From contig NC_135120.1 in NCBI RefSeq assembly GCF_050908995.1, positions 2,245,433 through 2,309,432 on the forward strand: DNA of 64,000 nt, read 5' to 3'. The position numbers and the translations under genes are program-made. The stretch comes from Andrena cerasifolii. Lineage: Eukaryota; Arthropoda; Insecta; Hymenoptera; Andrenidae. The notes under the pieces were generated by a model. It saw only the letters and a program-made list of their open reading frames with translations. It had not been told where the DNA came from and did no database searches. Below are positions 42,542-54,275 of this stretch, piece by piece. Position 1 is the first letter of the stretch. Each line of letters starts with the position of its first letter.

Positions 42542-42619
42542 AATCCGGTGCTCATTATGTATAAATCTCTGTACAGCTAAATAAGCCTTAAGGCTTCATA
42601 TGCTTCAATAAAAAAAAAA

Positions 42620-43229
42620 GATGCAAACGAAACTGCTGTCGGCGTGGTCCAGACGATCCCTGATGCAAATCCAAATTCGTTGCCCAGGACGCAGGTGTAG
42701 CCAGTGTTCCGTCGGAAGCTATCTGTACGGCCGCGTCGTGGTTCCGCGAAGTTCTTCCGCGTTTGGCTCCTTGGAGGTCAATCCGCTGTGATCCGCAATA
42801 AGCCGCCGTCTTATAACCGGAGACTGATGTTCGACGCATGCGATACGATCCGGAGTGCAACCTGCAATGTATCCAGGAGATAGGATCCGACAAAGTAGGA
42901 TCCGTCGATGGAAAAATGCGGAACGTGATCCGGTCCAAAATGTTCGAAAGTGCAGTTCAGAGTGTAAATTCGAACTGCGGTCAGCACTGTGTAATCCACC
43001 ACTCACAATGTTCAACTTATCCGGCACGAAGAACCAAATGTTGAATACTAATAGGCTCGTGTGAAACTGCCAAGCCGTAATCGTTTCTCTGATGCCAAGT
43101 TAGTGATATGGATTGATGGTAAAGAAATTACACTTGCTTTAACAATAACGAAATAGTGGACTGTATTTTAAAAGCAAAAAGAACTTTGAAGATTACCCGG
43201 AACTGCGGTTCTGGATAATCTCACCCCGC
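42620..43229. other. Unassigned stretch
   Basis: Moderately GC-rich with overlapping short ORFs on both strands, none with recognised motifs. GATCCG is repeated around 42850-42930. No gene is supported. Confidence 0.35.
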
Positions 43230-43609
43230 AACTCTCGAGAAACCTAAACAACTCCGCCTAAAATCAGTGTCGTTACAATTTCCCTGCTGATAAACACTCA
43301 TAATTAAGGCGCTATCTATGACATGACCGTGAAAACGAGTCTGTTCAAACCTCAACAACAACATATACATATGTGGCACACCTCGCTTTTGCCATTCTAC
43401 TGTATACATGAAACATATCGGAGAGCCAAAAATGTTGCCTCTGGTTATCAAATTGATAAGTTTTTAATTTTTATATGAAAAATTCTAGTAACTAAATCAT
43501 ATCTATCTTGTGAAGTATTCTGAGGGAGTAAATTATCTTTTATTTCAGGCCAATTAGGATTACAGGTAAAAGTGATAAATAACTCCGGTCTGCCATAATG
43601 TATGACAAA
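43230..43609 (-). pseudogene. Helitron Rep/helicase-like fragment, downstream part
   Basis: Minus strand. YGRPELFITFTCNPNWPEI (near 43590) and, in another frame, GSPICFMYTVEWQKRGVPH (near 43420) are blocks of the Helitron-like N-terminal region preceding the Rep motifs. The frame change shows decay. It joins 45237-46520 once the Tc1-like element is removed. Confidence 0.8.
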
Positions 43610-45236
43610 CAGTGGGTCAAAACAGTATTGGCACACCCAGTTTTCTTGGAATATCTTTAAACTATAAAGTAATTTATTAATATTACCTATGTTTATTAGT
43701 GTCTTTTGACACACATAAATAGTATGTTTACTGAGAATTCTCAGTTATTTGGTATAAGGAAGTAAAGTAAAGAAATCGAAAAATCCATAGTCAAATAAGT
43801 ATTGGCACACATACGATGTTATTGAGGAATGCACAATAATAAACAATATGAACAATATTGAACTTACCTAATATTTGGTGTGCATGCCTTTGGCCTTAAT
43901 TACAGCCTGTAATCGATTAGGTATCGATTCGACCAGTTTTTGCGTAATTTCCGGTGAAATGTTAGACCACTCTTCTAAAAGTGTCGCTTTTAGGTCATTT
44001 TTATTTTTTATTTTCCTTTTACGGATTTTTAAATCTAAAATATGCCAAAGATTTTCTATCGGATTAATATCCGGCGATTGAGGTGATGTAGGGAGTTGTT
44101 TTGGTACATTGTATAGTAACCATTCTCTTATTTTCCTTGCCATGTGCTTCGGGTCATTGTCTTGTTGGAAAAGAAATTTTCTGTTTATGCCCATTTTTGT
44201 TGCACTCGTTAATAAATTATTTCGCTACACGTCGATATAGACGTCTGCATTCATTATGCCGTCAATAAAAACCAAATTTCCTACTCCATGGTATGACATA
44301 CAGCCCCATACCATAACATGACCACCACCGTATTTCACTGTAGGAATAATATTCTTTTGATTTAATTCGGTATTCGGTTTCCTCCATACAAATCTTTTTC
44401 CATCAGAGCTGAAAAGATTAAACTTGCTCTCATCCGAGAAAATAACCGTCTTCCAAAATTCCATTGTCTTATTTATATATATTTTTGCAAAACTGAAGCG
44501 TTTCTCCCTATTCTTCTCATTAATGAACGGTTTTTTTCTCGCTGCTCTACCATAAATTTCCGCATAATGTAAAACATTTCGGACTGTTTGGGCATTCACT
44601 TCTTTTCCCGAATATGTTGCGATGTCAACAGATAAACTTTTGGCACTTACAAAAGGATTTTTTATTGCTTCTTTGATGATGTCTCTTCGTTTTCTAGTTG
44701 TAAGTACTTGCGGACGACCTGATCGCGGTTTGTTCTCGACGCTACCAGTTTCCTTAAATTTTTTTATTACATTTCTCACTGTCGAGAAACTTAAATTTAA
44801 TGAATTACCGATCTTTCGGTAACTCTCACCACTTTTATGTAATGAAAGAATTTCCTTTCGCACGCATGATGATAACTCGCTCTTCTTCGTAGACATGATT
44901 CTTGTTCAAAGTGTAAACACAAACTGATTGTGTTAACTGAGAAAAGCAACAGTGAATTCTGTTTATGTTTACGTTCCTAGAACCGAATTTGTCGCGTACG
45001 AAAGCGAGTAACACTTATTCTTATAGTTAAACCGTACGTGTGCCAATACTTATTTGACTATGGATTTCTCATTTTCTTTACTTTACTTCCTTATACCAAA
45101 TAACTGAGAATTCTCAGTAAACATACTATTTATGTGTGTCAAAAGACTATTAAACATAGTTAATATTGATAGATTACTTTATAGTTTAAAGATATTCCAA
45201 GAAAACTGGGTGTGCCAATACTTTTTTGACCCACTG
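43610..45236 (-). mobile_element. Tc1-like DNA transposon inside the Helitron
   Basis: Inverted ends of about 205 bp (43610-43817 and 45033-45236) start CAGTGGGTCAAAA. A second GTATTGGCACAC motif at the inner end of each arm gives an IR/DR layout (two binding-site-like direct repeats per arm). The right flank is TA (45237-45238); the left equivalent is AA (43608-43609), consistent with a TA duplication and one later change. It encodes a DD34E transposase on the minus strand. Confidence 0.9.
43868..44896 (-). pseudogene. Tc1-like transposase with one premature stop
   Basis: Starts at 44896. An N-terminal paired-like helix-turn-helix pair (KIGNSLNLSFSTVRNVIKKF; ENKPRSGRPQVLT with a GRPR-like hook) is followed by the catalytic domain: VIFSDESKFNL (first D), FQQDNDPKH (second D) and SPDINPIENLWHIL (E). 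There are 34 residues between second D and E, so DD34E. A TAG at about 44225 interrupts the frame; the same frame stays open before and after it. Otherwise length (about 342 codons) and motifs are normal, so a single base change separates it from a full frame. Confidence 0.92.
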
Positions 45237-46520
45237 TATGTCATCGCGTCTTGTGTGCGTTGGTGCATATACCTTGACCCTCCTACAAAAGAAGAAGCCA
45301 GTATTGCCAGTTGACCAATGTTCTCTACATGCTCATTTTCCGTATAGCATCCTGCAAATGAATATAATTGTCTACTCTCAGTTGTCGTCGATTGTAACGA
45401 ATAAAATTCAATCTCTCTGTTTCTACTTTAGCATATTGATCAACCAAAAATTGATTGAGCAGCGTGTAAAGTGTTGAATTGATCTTCTCTGACCAGTAAT
45501 GGATACGCATAGAAGTTCATGCATGAAACTTTTTTTTGCAATAAGTGCGCCAGTAGCAGGATTTACTTGAGGAATGGAAATGGAGTAGCCATCTTCACCT
45601 CGACATAACATCAACAGGTATTGAAGCGCGTCGTAGGATCTATGAATTTCAGTGTTTTTTGTTTTCTTATTGCTACGTGTATGTAAGAGAATATCTCGAC
45701 TTTCAAACTCTTGCCCGACGATTAATACGGCCACTTCGGAAGTAGTTGGTGCATTGAATCGCCTTTGATGTTCACCAGCAGGTATCCGATCTGCGTAAAT
45801 TATCAGATTAAAATCTGGAACAGTGGGAGGAATTGTCTCCGAAGATATTTTAAATGAATGGACGTAATTGTTGTGACGGTGCAACATCTCTTGTAACAAA
45901 GTAACTAAATGTACATTGAGAGGGTGGCGAACATTGTCACATCGGATAGAAGCCTTTGCGTCTGCATTCGATGTGAAATAAATTTGTAGGAACTTATGAG
46001 TGTCAGGAGAAGTTGGAACCATGCTGCCAGATGATATACCTGCCCTTGAACATTAAATGTCGGCATGTAACCATCTTCCACAATGTGTTTACTCATAAAC
46101 GATGTCATTTGAAATGCGTTGTTATAATGACGGATATTTTTATGAAATTCTTTGGACAGAGAATGTTGCCCAGAAAGAAGGGAAAACAAAGGTTCAGGAG
46201 GAGCAAGAATTTCATTCAATTTGACTTTTCCTTGTAGATATCAAAAACCTGCTGGTTCATCCTTCCATTTTAACGCAGAACAAAATTACCACACATTTGT
46301 CATTGGATCTACAGTAACAGATGTGTCGTCCATGTAATTGAAATTGGGATCATGCATCATTGCTGAATGGTGTTTATGTACCCATCGTAACATAGGGAAA
46401 TTACTGGTGAATTTGCATGTGATTCCCCTTGTAAGGTATATCGTGCCCTATCCTGTCATAGACGACTTTCCCTTTCTCCGTTTATTTCGTTTTCTCTCCA
46501 CATACGTGTTCTTTTGGCCT
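45237..46520 (-). pseudogene. Helitron N-terminal region, decayed
   Basis: Minus strand. Recognisable blocks are PEPLFSLLSG (near 46190), YADRIPAGEHQRRFNAPTTS (near 45790), VLIVGQEFESRDILLH (near 45700), THRSYDALQYLLMLCRGEDG-type sequence (near 45640), and ERLNFIRYNRRQLR (near 45400). They appear in changing frames with small deletions, so this is a degenerate Helitron Rep-helicase gene. Helitrons are rolling-circle elements; the helicase part is missing here. Confidence 0.8.
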
Positions 46521-46876
46521 TAGAAGTAAATTGAGACTGACCAGGAAGACCTTACAGATGCTAATGGCTTGAGGAGTGAAATGTACCACAATTCAGAAAA
46601 CGATTCTGCCACTGAAGACGGTAAAACAGAATTAGACAATTCCGATTGCGAGAGTTCAGATTGTGAAGTGTTGTAACATAAATTAATAAATTTTTTATTG
46701 TTATACTATAATAAAATTGTAAATTAATCATATCCTCTTCATAATTCATATTAAACGTCGATCTTTTATAAAAGTTATTAATAAATTCAATGTCGCGGTG
46801 AAAGATTTGACAACTCGCTCGATTCATTTGTAACCGTATGGCAAGCTTTTATCACCGCTTATAGCCTGTCAGGCTA
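46521..46876. other. Spacer with a short acidic open frame
   Basis: A plus-strand frame at about 46535-46675 encodes an acidic Ser/Asp-rich tail (NDSATEDGKTELDNSDCESS) and a stop. No start or splice site is convincing. The rest is AT-rich. Confidence 0.3.
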
Positions 46877-47686
46877 GGGTAGGAGAGGGGGGGATATTAC
46901 TGCGGACTTTTAAGGTAGGTTAACTTTAAAACCCTCGACACGGCGTTCGAATGAATGAAAGTTCCTACTTCTTTTTTTAAAAGAAAGGTGGAACCTTAAT
47001 AATTCCATAAAAAATATGAGGGCAGGGTGATAAGCACAGTTAATTAAAAACACAGATATTTGTCGATCAATGTCATTGTAGGAGTTACTGCGGTCATGCA
47101 TTACCAGTTACTGCGCATGTATTACTGCGGTCCGACGTCGTGCAATACCAGTTACTGCGCATGTATTACTGCGGTCCGACGTCAGGCGAAACATAACCTT
47201 AGTACAAACATCACGTCAGTGAATACGGTCGGAAAATAGGTTACATTGCGCTGTCGTCGGTCCGCAGTAATACATGCACATGGTGTAAAGTACTGCACCT
47301 AATACTGCGTTGAGAAATAAAAATTAAAACTAAAATGCAGGTGATTGATTTACTGTTTTTCTGAAAAAATAACTCTTACTCTAGCGAGTAATAAAGCTAC
47401 ATTACATGTATTACTGTTAATAACAAAAATATAAATGTGTTTCAAGTAGGTGTTCATGACGCCATATCGGGAATCGACCGAAGTTTCGCCTTGACGAATT
47501 TCAAACTACGATAAAAGAATTAATAATAACTTTGCTGTACATATTTATTAATAATTATCGGTAATAGAGTTTAAAATAATTTTATCAAAAATTTTCAAGA
47601 GATTATGTACTTTCCAACATTAAATATGATCTGTTTTAGAATATTCGCAGTAATCGGGGCATCCGCAGTAATACCCCCACCTACCC
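46877..47686. mobile_element. TA-flanked MITE, GGGTAGG ends
   Basis: TA at 46875-46876 and 47687-47688. Ends are GGGTAGGAGAGG and, inverted, GGGTAGGTGGGGG, each followed by TATTACTGCGGA. No ORF. The motif ATTACTGCGG and its inverse recur throughout. A TA duplication suggests Tc1/mariner relatives. Confidence 0.65.
47098..47183. repeat. Two tandem copies of a 43-bp unit
   Basis: ACCAGTTACTGCGCATGTAT followed by TACTGCGGTCCGACGTC occurs twice in succession inside the MITE. Confidence 0.7.
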
Positions 47687-47688
47687 TA

Positions 47689-49310
47689 TTTTTTCCATTG
47701 GTTTTATAACATAAACATTTATTCCACCAAATTTCAGCCTCGTCGCTGTGAGTCGATTTTTTTTTTTTGTTTAACATGTTTGAACGTGCCAGACGACCAA
47801 GGTCCCCGCGGAGCGCTGCCAGATTGCGATTTCCTTATTTTGTATTAAATTGTTGATTAATGGGTGAAGATTCAGCCTTGTCGCGATGAATCGAGGATGC
47901 TCTCAAACTTGACCCCCAGCGTGCCCTGGGGCCCTGTCCCCGGACTCAACTGCCAGACCTCTCGTCCGTTGACTTTCAGCATAAGGTTAATTAGAAAAAT
48001 GATAGAAAAACCTCGTCGTGATGAGACACTAAAAATGTTCACTGGCTCCCAGACTATAGTAATCGCGCGTTTCTGTGCCTGCTCTAAACTCTAATTAACG
48101 CTTTACTGGCTTTCTGTAAACCGCATAAGTATGGTTTGCTATCTGTTTGTTACAAACAGTTTAAATGTATGTTCGTTTATTATAATTTGGTTTGGTTGTA
48201 CATAGTATAAATATAGTGTCGTTTCACAAGTGCTAGTAGTATACACTCAATCAAAAGAGAATCCCACGTTCCATACGCGCATGCTCCGTTAAATAGTTAT
48301 CATCCTACTACACTCCTCACATTAATTAAAGGATCACCTCTAGGAGCCCGAAAAGTAGGAGCAAGTTTACATGGTCATAACTCCGGTAAAAATAGTCGTA
48401 TCGATATTTTCAAAATATGGTTTGAAAGCGTGGAATCTCTACTTTCAGCCGCTTTTTCCAATTTTAGATGCATTGCTTTTCGGAAAAGTTATAGCAATAT
48501 AAAGAGCACTTGGTCAATTTTAAAAAATTTTCTTCAACTTTGCGATGTTCCACGGGGAGCATGAATTTTTTTACACAAACTCCATTTACACCAGTCGAAA
48601 GCGGCTACTTTCCTGTGTAAGAAGAGAGCAACAAATTTCTTGTGCGATTTTTTTGGGCCGAGTTATTCAACTTTGAAGTAAAAACCGTTTTCTTCTACTT
48701 TAATTGCTTCTAGGATGCGAACGAATCATCGTAGAACGTTTATGAAAAAAACAATAGAAAGATCAGTCTTTTCTCTTTGAGACGCATCTTCGACTTTTTC
48801 GAATCGGTTAAAATTTCGGTCCCTTATGTCCTTTCCAAAATATGCTAAAAAATTGCATAAATTCCATTTTATTTTCATCTCGCTGTATCTTCGCGACGGA
48901 TGATCGGAACATCAATGTCTTAAGTTCATTTTAAAGTGGAGAGTCTGCTGATTCATTTGAGTGCCACCGGAACCCGCTGCGATGATTTTTTACCTGTGGC
49001 CTTTAAGTTTGAATCTACCGTTTCGGAAAAATAAGACTACAAAATGTGTCGCACTGTCAGGCTGTGTTCCGAATCACGCATACTGCGCATACACTGCAGA
49101 GAAAACTGTTCCATTTCAGTCTATGCGCGCATTGGTGTCGTTGGTGGCACATAGGATTCCCTAGAATTCTCCCACTTCTAGCGCATGAAGCGTGCAGTTT
49201 ATGCGCGCATGCGTATTTGTCTCTTTACGCCACTTTACGCACGCTTTGAAAAACATGCACCAAATTATGTGGTCCTCTCCTCAAAGTGACAGAAAATGTA
49301 ACCTACATAT
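47689..49310. other. Unassigned stretch
   Basis: No repeat pair or recognisable gene. Some short ORFs occur between 48961 and 49249 without motifs. A T-run follows 47757. Confidence 0.4.
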
Positions 49311-49973
49311 ATGCTACATGACAATAAATGTTTATTAGATATTTCGTTTTTTACGCTACATTTGTTACTTAAGGTTTATGTCCCGATGTGGTTTGCGATA
49401 AGATGCAACAGCTCTATTAAAGACGGGCCGAAGCACCTTTTCAATACCATTCAACAGTCACGGTACTTACCAAAAAAGTACTTACGCGTGGTTGATGCCA
49501 CAATTGCCCGTAATGCTTTCTTCGCATTCCCGGAAAATGTTCTCATCTCCATGGTGACGGATGAAAGGCGTGAAGTCCGTCTAGATGCGTTACGCAAAAT
49601 TTTTCAAGCCCGAGAATTAGATGAAAGTGATGAACAAGTACTACCTCGTGCAGTTCCGGAAATCAACTTCTCCGCAGACGACTATTATAAAATAATCGAT
49701 TGGTCCTCTGTCCGAATCACGTCACCTCCAATTTTGAACAAAGTAACTAATCAGGAGCTATCAAAAAAATTGTCGAGCAACAGCTTGTTTCTAGACTGGG
49801 AATTTCTTAAGTATCCCTGCCACACCACTGCAGTCGAACGCATGGTGAAACTCCTGACCGAAGCATCCTGTCAAGTGTACGGTAGCGATGCAAGGGATGG
49901 TTTCATTCGGTGTACATTGTTATCCCGTCAGTCAATGCCAAAATTTGAAACGAAGAATCAGTTCTCGTTATAA
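49311..49973 (+). CDS. Uncharacterised 220-aa ORF, probably C-terminal exon of a TE-like gene
   Basis: An open frame with protein-like composition from about residue 25 on: YVPMWFAIRCNSS, DGPKHLFNTIQQSRYLPKKY, NAFFAFPENVLISMVTDERR, VRLDALRKIFQAR, YPCHTTAVERMVKLLTEASC and ARDGFIRCTLLSR. From memory, similar sequences occur in many arthropod genomes without assigned function, which suggests a mobile-element gene; this is not verified. The first about 24 residues look non-coding, and an AG before GTTTATG (about 49373) is a likely splice acceptor. The stop is followed by AATAAA at 50023. Confidence 0.55.
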   Translation: MLHDNKCLLDISFFTLHLLLKVYVPMWFAIRCNSSIKDGPKHLFNTIQQSRYLPKKYLRVVDATIARNAFFAFPENVLISMVTDERREVRLDALRKIFQARELDESDEQVLPRAVPEINFSADDYYKIIDWSSVRITSPPILNKVTNQELSKKLSSNSLFLDWEFLKYPCHTTAVERMVKLLTEASCQVYGSDARDGFIRCTLLSRQSMPKFETKNQFSL

Positions 49974-50492
49974 AGTTTGCACACCAATAACAGCTATAAC
50001 AAGAGCAGTTTCTCATTCCGACAAATAAAAATATGAAAAAACATTATAAAAAGCAATAAAATTATTTTAAAAAAAATATATATAAAATACAAAAAACAAC
50101 ACAAAAACAAGGAGCCCGACGTATAGCTACCTCCACGTGGTGGGTTCTGGGTCGTATTTTCCGTTAGGAAAGTGAGCGAAGAGCTGTATTTTTTGATAGT
50201 TTACAGTGCCGACAGGCCATTCCTATCGTTCCGAAACCAGCCACGGATGTTTCTTTGCATCATTTACGCAGCAAATATAGTCCTGGGTAAAAAAAAGGTA
50301 GAATCCACCAACTGAAGAAAGTTCAACTTTCTTAAGTTTTGTACTAAAATTTTGAAAGTTAAGGCCTTTGGTGCACACAGAAGAAATTATCCGATCGAGC
50401 TGAATTTTTTTACACGTTTTATTGGGCCAAGTAGGCAACTTTTCCGCACTATTAGAATTTGATTATCGAAAAAAAGTTTTTTTCACTCCACC
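49974..50492. other. Downstream spacer
   Basis: Holds AATAAA signals after the 220-aa ORF and nothing else recognisable. The minus-strand frame at 50223-50438 has no family motif. Confidence 0.4.
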
Positions 50493-51896
50493 CTAATGCG
50501 CAGTTTCTTGCATGAAATTGATCCAATCAATCATGCATCGATTATGCTCTTTATTGTTCTTATGGATGCAAATTACTTCATCGCCTTTTTTCCAATTTGA
50601 AAACCCATCCTTTACAAACACTTTTCCCTGATCTGATGAAAATAATTTACAAACATAGTAAAAAACTGCCCCTGTAGACTCTGAAAACATTAACCATTTC
50701 CGATTGCATTTTTCGCCGTTATTTAGTTTTCGTTGAAAAATATCTACTCTGTATTGTATATTCTTGCTTTGAAGTCTTAAAGTCGGAATCACTATTTTGA
50801 AAAAATTCATATCCTTTATTTAAATATTTTATGCGTTCATTCTGGTTTTCATTTAATTTTAAAGACCATAAGGCAAGATCTTTATGCAAGACATCTGTAA
50901 AAAGTTTTTAGAGGAAATTAGAAATTTGAAGTTTTTAACAAAATCGTAAAGTATAATAAAAAAAAAATTATAAGTTGTATATCGAGTACGTAAATATAAG
51001 TTATTATAAATGCAAAAATATCGAACATAATTATGCGATACCACGTGTAAATAAAATACAATTTGTATGTATGTTTTTTTTTATATTTAAGATGTTAGTT
51101 TTTAAATAGTATTTATACATTTAAAAATAATCTCCAGTTTTTATCCAGAAATGAATGCATAAATTGCATATTGTTAAATAAAATTCAAACGAACACAAGA
51201 AACTCAAAAGAGAACTAAAATTTGAAACTAATAATACAGTAGAAGAAGCATATTTCCGACGCCTATTAGTTAGATCGTTATACAAAATCAAATTAGCAAT
51301 TGAAAATGATTTCTGTGAAATCAGAAACTATTAATCGACTCACTTGAAAGTAACTACATATATCTACTTATTCAACTGTTATAATTAGAAATTTCTGGAT
51401 AATTCATTAAAATACCTGTCTTGGAGGAATTTTGTAATGCCACAGTGGCATCCCTAGTGTTACTAGCATCAGTTTCACTATTATTGTTTAAGATATCACT
51501 GCCACAGATGACTCCAACAGAATAATCGGTGATATTTATATTATTCTCAGATATGCCTTTTACATTTGGTGCAATGCTAGTGTTCTCTTGATTATTATTA
51601 TTATTACCCTTTTTTTAATTTGTTTCATTCGCATCATATACATCTAATTGAGTAGACAGGTACGTGTTTTGATTATGTGTCAGACAGCTTGAATTTGATT
51701 GGATAGCAGCTTTTTCATGAACACTAAGTTTATTGGCTTCTTCTGTGTGTTTCTCGCGTTTATCAGCGTTTGATTGAGATGGCGAGAAATATTCTGTTAA
51801 TTTCGGCAGTTTTTTGTTAAACTTCTCTTCCTCTTTTTTGTTTTCTTTTTAACGCTGCACTATCATATTTTCAAAATCGGAAGTTGTGGAGCTCAT
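50493..51896 (-). pseudogene. Decayed hAT-type gene with TTF-type zinc finger
   Basis: Minus strand. A first exon from ATG 51896 to about 51418 encodes KKLPKLTEYFSPSQSN-type sequence and an Asn/Ser-rich region. It has two in-frame TAA codons (near 51850 and 51618) and ends at a CAG/GTATTT donor-like site. After a gap of about 600 bp, 50493-50810 carries the TTF-finger blocks RKWLMFSESTGAVFYYVCKL, FSNWKKGDEVICIHKNNKEH and CMIDW. A frame change sits near 50745. The hAT catalytic region is missing. The finger would normally bind the element ends. Confidence 0.65.
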
Positions 51897-52468
51897 ACAA
51901 TTTATTTGATACAACATTTTCAATGAAGACAGAGTGAGCTACTCGCTTAGGACGCCCCCCCCAGCCCCCTTTAATCCGAGCCTGGAAAACACATATAAAA
52001 TGTAGTTCAAGTTAAGGAAGTTTTATTTCGAGATGTAGAGGTCTTTACAGTGGAGCAGAAGGGAATGAAGCAAATTTTCGACTTATAGAGGTTTTCGAAT
52101 TATCGAGGTGTCACGTCCTGGGTGGCGGTGTTTAGGACTATGACAATGTGGGGTTATATGGGAACGTTAGGCACGAAGGCAAGCTTCGTAGCACAAGGAG
52201 AGATGGGAAATTTAGGCGCGAAGCCGAGTTTCGTAGCACTTGGAAAGTAGGAAATTAAGAGGCGAAGACGAGCTTCGTAGCACAAGGAAACCAGGGAGGT
52301 TAAGGAATAATCGCGCACCAGGGTGACACCCATTAGAGCACAGATGGTTAGTATTTAAAAGTTCGGTAATTGGATTTACTTCTGTATTGAAATAAGAAGC
52401 CACACGTAATATTTCTCTGAAATGTGTCTAGCCATACGGTCCTGCAAGACCTAAGCCAAAGTAAGTCT
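51897..52468. other. Spacer with three degenerate about 46-bp repeats
   Basis: GGC(A/G)CGAAG(G/C)C(A/G)AG followed by CTTCGTAGCAC and AAGG recurs at about 52168, 52213 and 52259. The short minus-strand ORF across it is repeat-derived. A run of C near 51955 is also present. Confidence 0.5.
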
Positions 52469-52550
52469 TGTAACGTCCCATGGGGACTCGAACCCAATAA
52501 TACCGACCGTCGATAAAGTAGAACTGTACTACATTACCACGACGCCAATC
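52469..52550 (-). other. tRNA-like sequence (possible SINE head)
   Basis: Read on the minus strand: TGGTAATGTAGTA (A-box-like), later GGGTTCGAGTCCCC (good B box), and outer segments GGCGTC/GACGTT that pair weakly. The anticodon arm does not fold well, so it is not called a tRNA gene. A tRNA-derived SINE or decayed tRNA are both possible. Confidence 0.35.
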
Positions 52551-53309
52551 TGTGTTACCGCGCATAAGCATTATAAATACTTTTATACATAAATTACGAT
52601 ATTAGCGAATATTAAAGGAATAAATGTTATAGGGGCATTAGAAATAATTAAATGCAAATACTGATGAAAGCGCAAAACAAAATAATATGTAATAAGCGAG
52701 TAAAACGCGAAATAGTGAATAACTTACTGCGTATGTGCCAATCCACCAATTTTCCGGTATAAAAGGAGGTGCACGCAGCACAGCGAGCATTCAAAGCTAC
52801 ATTGGAAAACACACTCTTTAGTTGAAGAATGTTCAGCCCTAGAGGAAGCTTAAGTTTCAACCAGTGAGATTCAGCTCGCTCCGGAGACGGCAGTGTATAA
52901 AAGATACTGATGCACCGCTTTGGACTGTACATTTTAAAACTATAGAATCTTGCTTCTATAAAGACAACGAGCTCGCTCCGGAAACGGCAGCGGCCATACT
53001 CTGCAATATATATATATATATATATTAGCTCGTATATATATATATATCACATAAGATATAAAAAAAACACGAAAACCCAAAAACATACATATATAATCGT
53101 AGTAATAGGTAGTATTAATATTATTATTGTTGTTATTCTTGTTATTAAAGTTAAGTCTTGTTAAAAAATAGCCATTATAAGTTATAAGTTTGAATTTAAA
53201 TTGCTAGCTCTATTATCGACGAATCCCCACCTATCCTATACTCGTGGGGACGCCACTCTTCTCTCGAAGTCTGCAGGTTTTAGTTGTCTGACGACAACGG
53301 AACGTTACA
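52469..53309. repeat. Candidate solo LTR
   Basis: Begins TGTAACGTCCC and ends GGAACGTTACA, giving about 9-bp inverted TG...CA termini. Inside is TATAAAAGGAGG (52758) followed by a GC-richer start region, as in an LTR promoter. An (AT)n run lies at about 53010-53050. No matching 4-6-bp duplication was found, so this is tentative. The left end also contains a tRNA-like stretch. Confidence 0.35.
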
Positions 53310-53314
53310 ACACA

Positions 53315-54275
53315 GACGAAGTATAGGATAGACCTATCACCTTATGGATGTTCGTGTCGCCACCCAAACTGTATTACCGACCCATAATTTGAGGTCTGAA
53401 TGTAGTGGCATCTGCTCATGAACAGCGTCCAACTCAGCAACTACTCTGAAATGTGTTGAAATGCTGAAAGGTGTGTGCGTATTTGTATACGTGTGACTTG
53501 TTTAGAGAGAGAGTTTGACATAGAGGGTACGCTTTTGCTACGCTATGCTTTGGCTCGGTTTTTCAACGACTCTCGCGGATTTCTCTCCGAAAATCCATTT
53601 CGTGGATCAAGACACTATGTCACTCAGAAATGGTATTTCTTCAAAGCCCGTGCAAGCTATAAATTGCAAGATGGCATTGTTTATTAGTACTTTGCGTGTA
53701 GTAGAACCCTTTCATATATCGTACGCCGAAAAGTATTAAAAATTCACGCTGTTACTGATATTCCCACATGTTTCTAATGCACTGTTTAATCATTCTAGTG
53801 AAGTAATAATAATTGGATCCCATTTGCCCCGAGTATTAGTTTACCGCCAACACTGAAATTTACAGCAAAATGTAATTCTTAAAAGCCTCGCAGAAAGTTG
53901 CATGATGCATTAGTGTCGTGGGGTGTACGGATACAACTGCAAATCGAATTACTTTTGAAACCCGCATTGGGAAATAAAATTTTGTCTAGCCCTGAAAAAT
54001 TCATCGGTTCAGTGAAGTGTGTGCACGTCATAGTGCATATTATCTCGTGATTTCTCAATTCGCGGATCAATTCCATCGATTACTGGACCATGTGGAGGCC
54101 TTTTAACAGGATTCCACTGAGATATACCCGTTACCTAGAAGACTTTTTCAGAAACTGAAGGACGTTTAAAAACAGGAAGTGCTTTTGTAATCGTGTGCAA
54201 TGCGATTGTAGAGTCAGTGCCTGTGCCTGCCAAAAAGTGTTTCATAGTGTACCGTGGCTCTATCCTATACTTCGT
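53315..54275. repeat. Region bounded by a 20-bp inverted repeat
   Basis: GACGAAGTATAGGATAGA at 53317 is mirrored by TCTATCCTATACTTCGTC at about 54250. A partial third copy (CTATCCTATACTCG) is at about 53232. The interior has short ORFs but no recognised family. Confidence 0.45.

Larger units (their letters stand above)
33030..42619 (+). mobile_element. Non-LTR retrotransposon (I/R1/LOA type), split by BEL/Pao
   Basis: Plus strand. A degraded linker region with PWWNAEC near 33240, RT (33490-35000), RNase H (35162-35619), then, beyond the BEL insertion, the C-terminal Cys-rich region (42092-42541), a short 3' UTR and a poly-A run at about 42610-42619. RNase H after RT is typical of the I, R1 and LOA groups. 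The endonuclease is absent or unrecognisable, so the copy is 5'-truncated. Removing BEL and one ATTCC gives an open frame across the junction. Confidence 0.85.
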
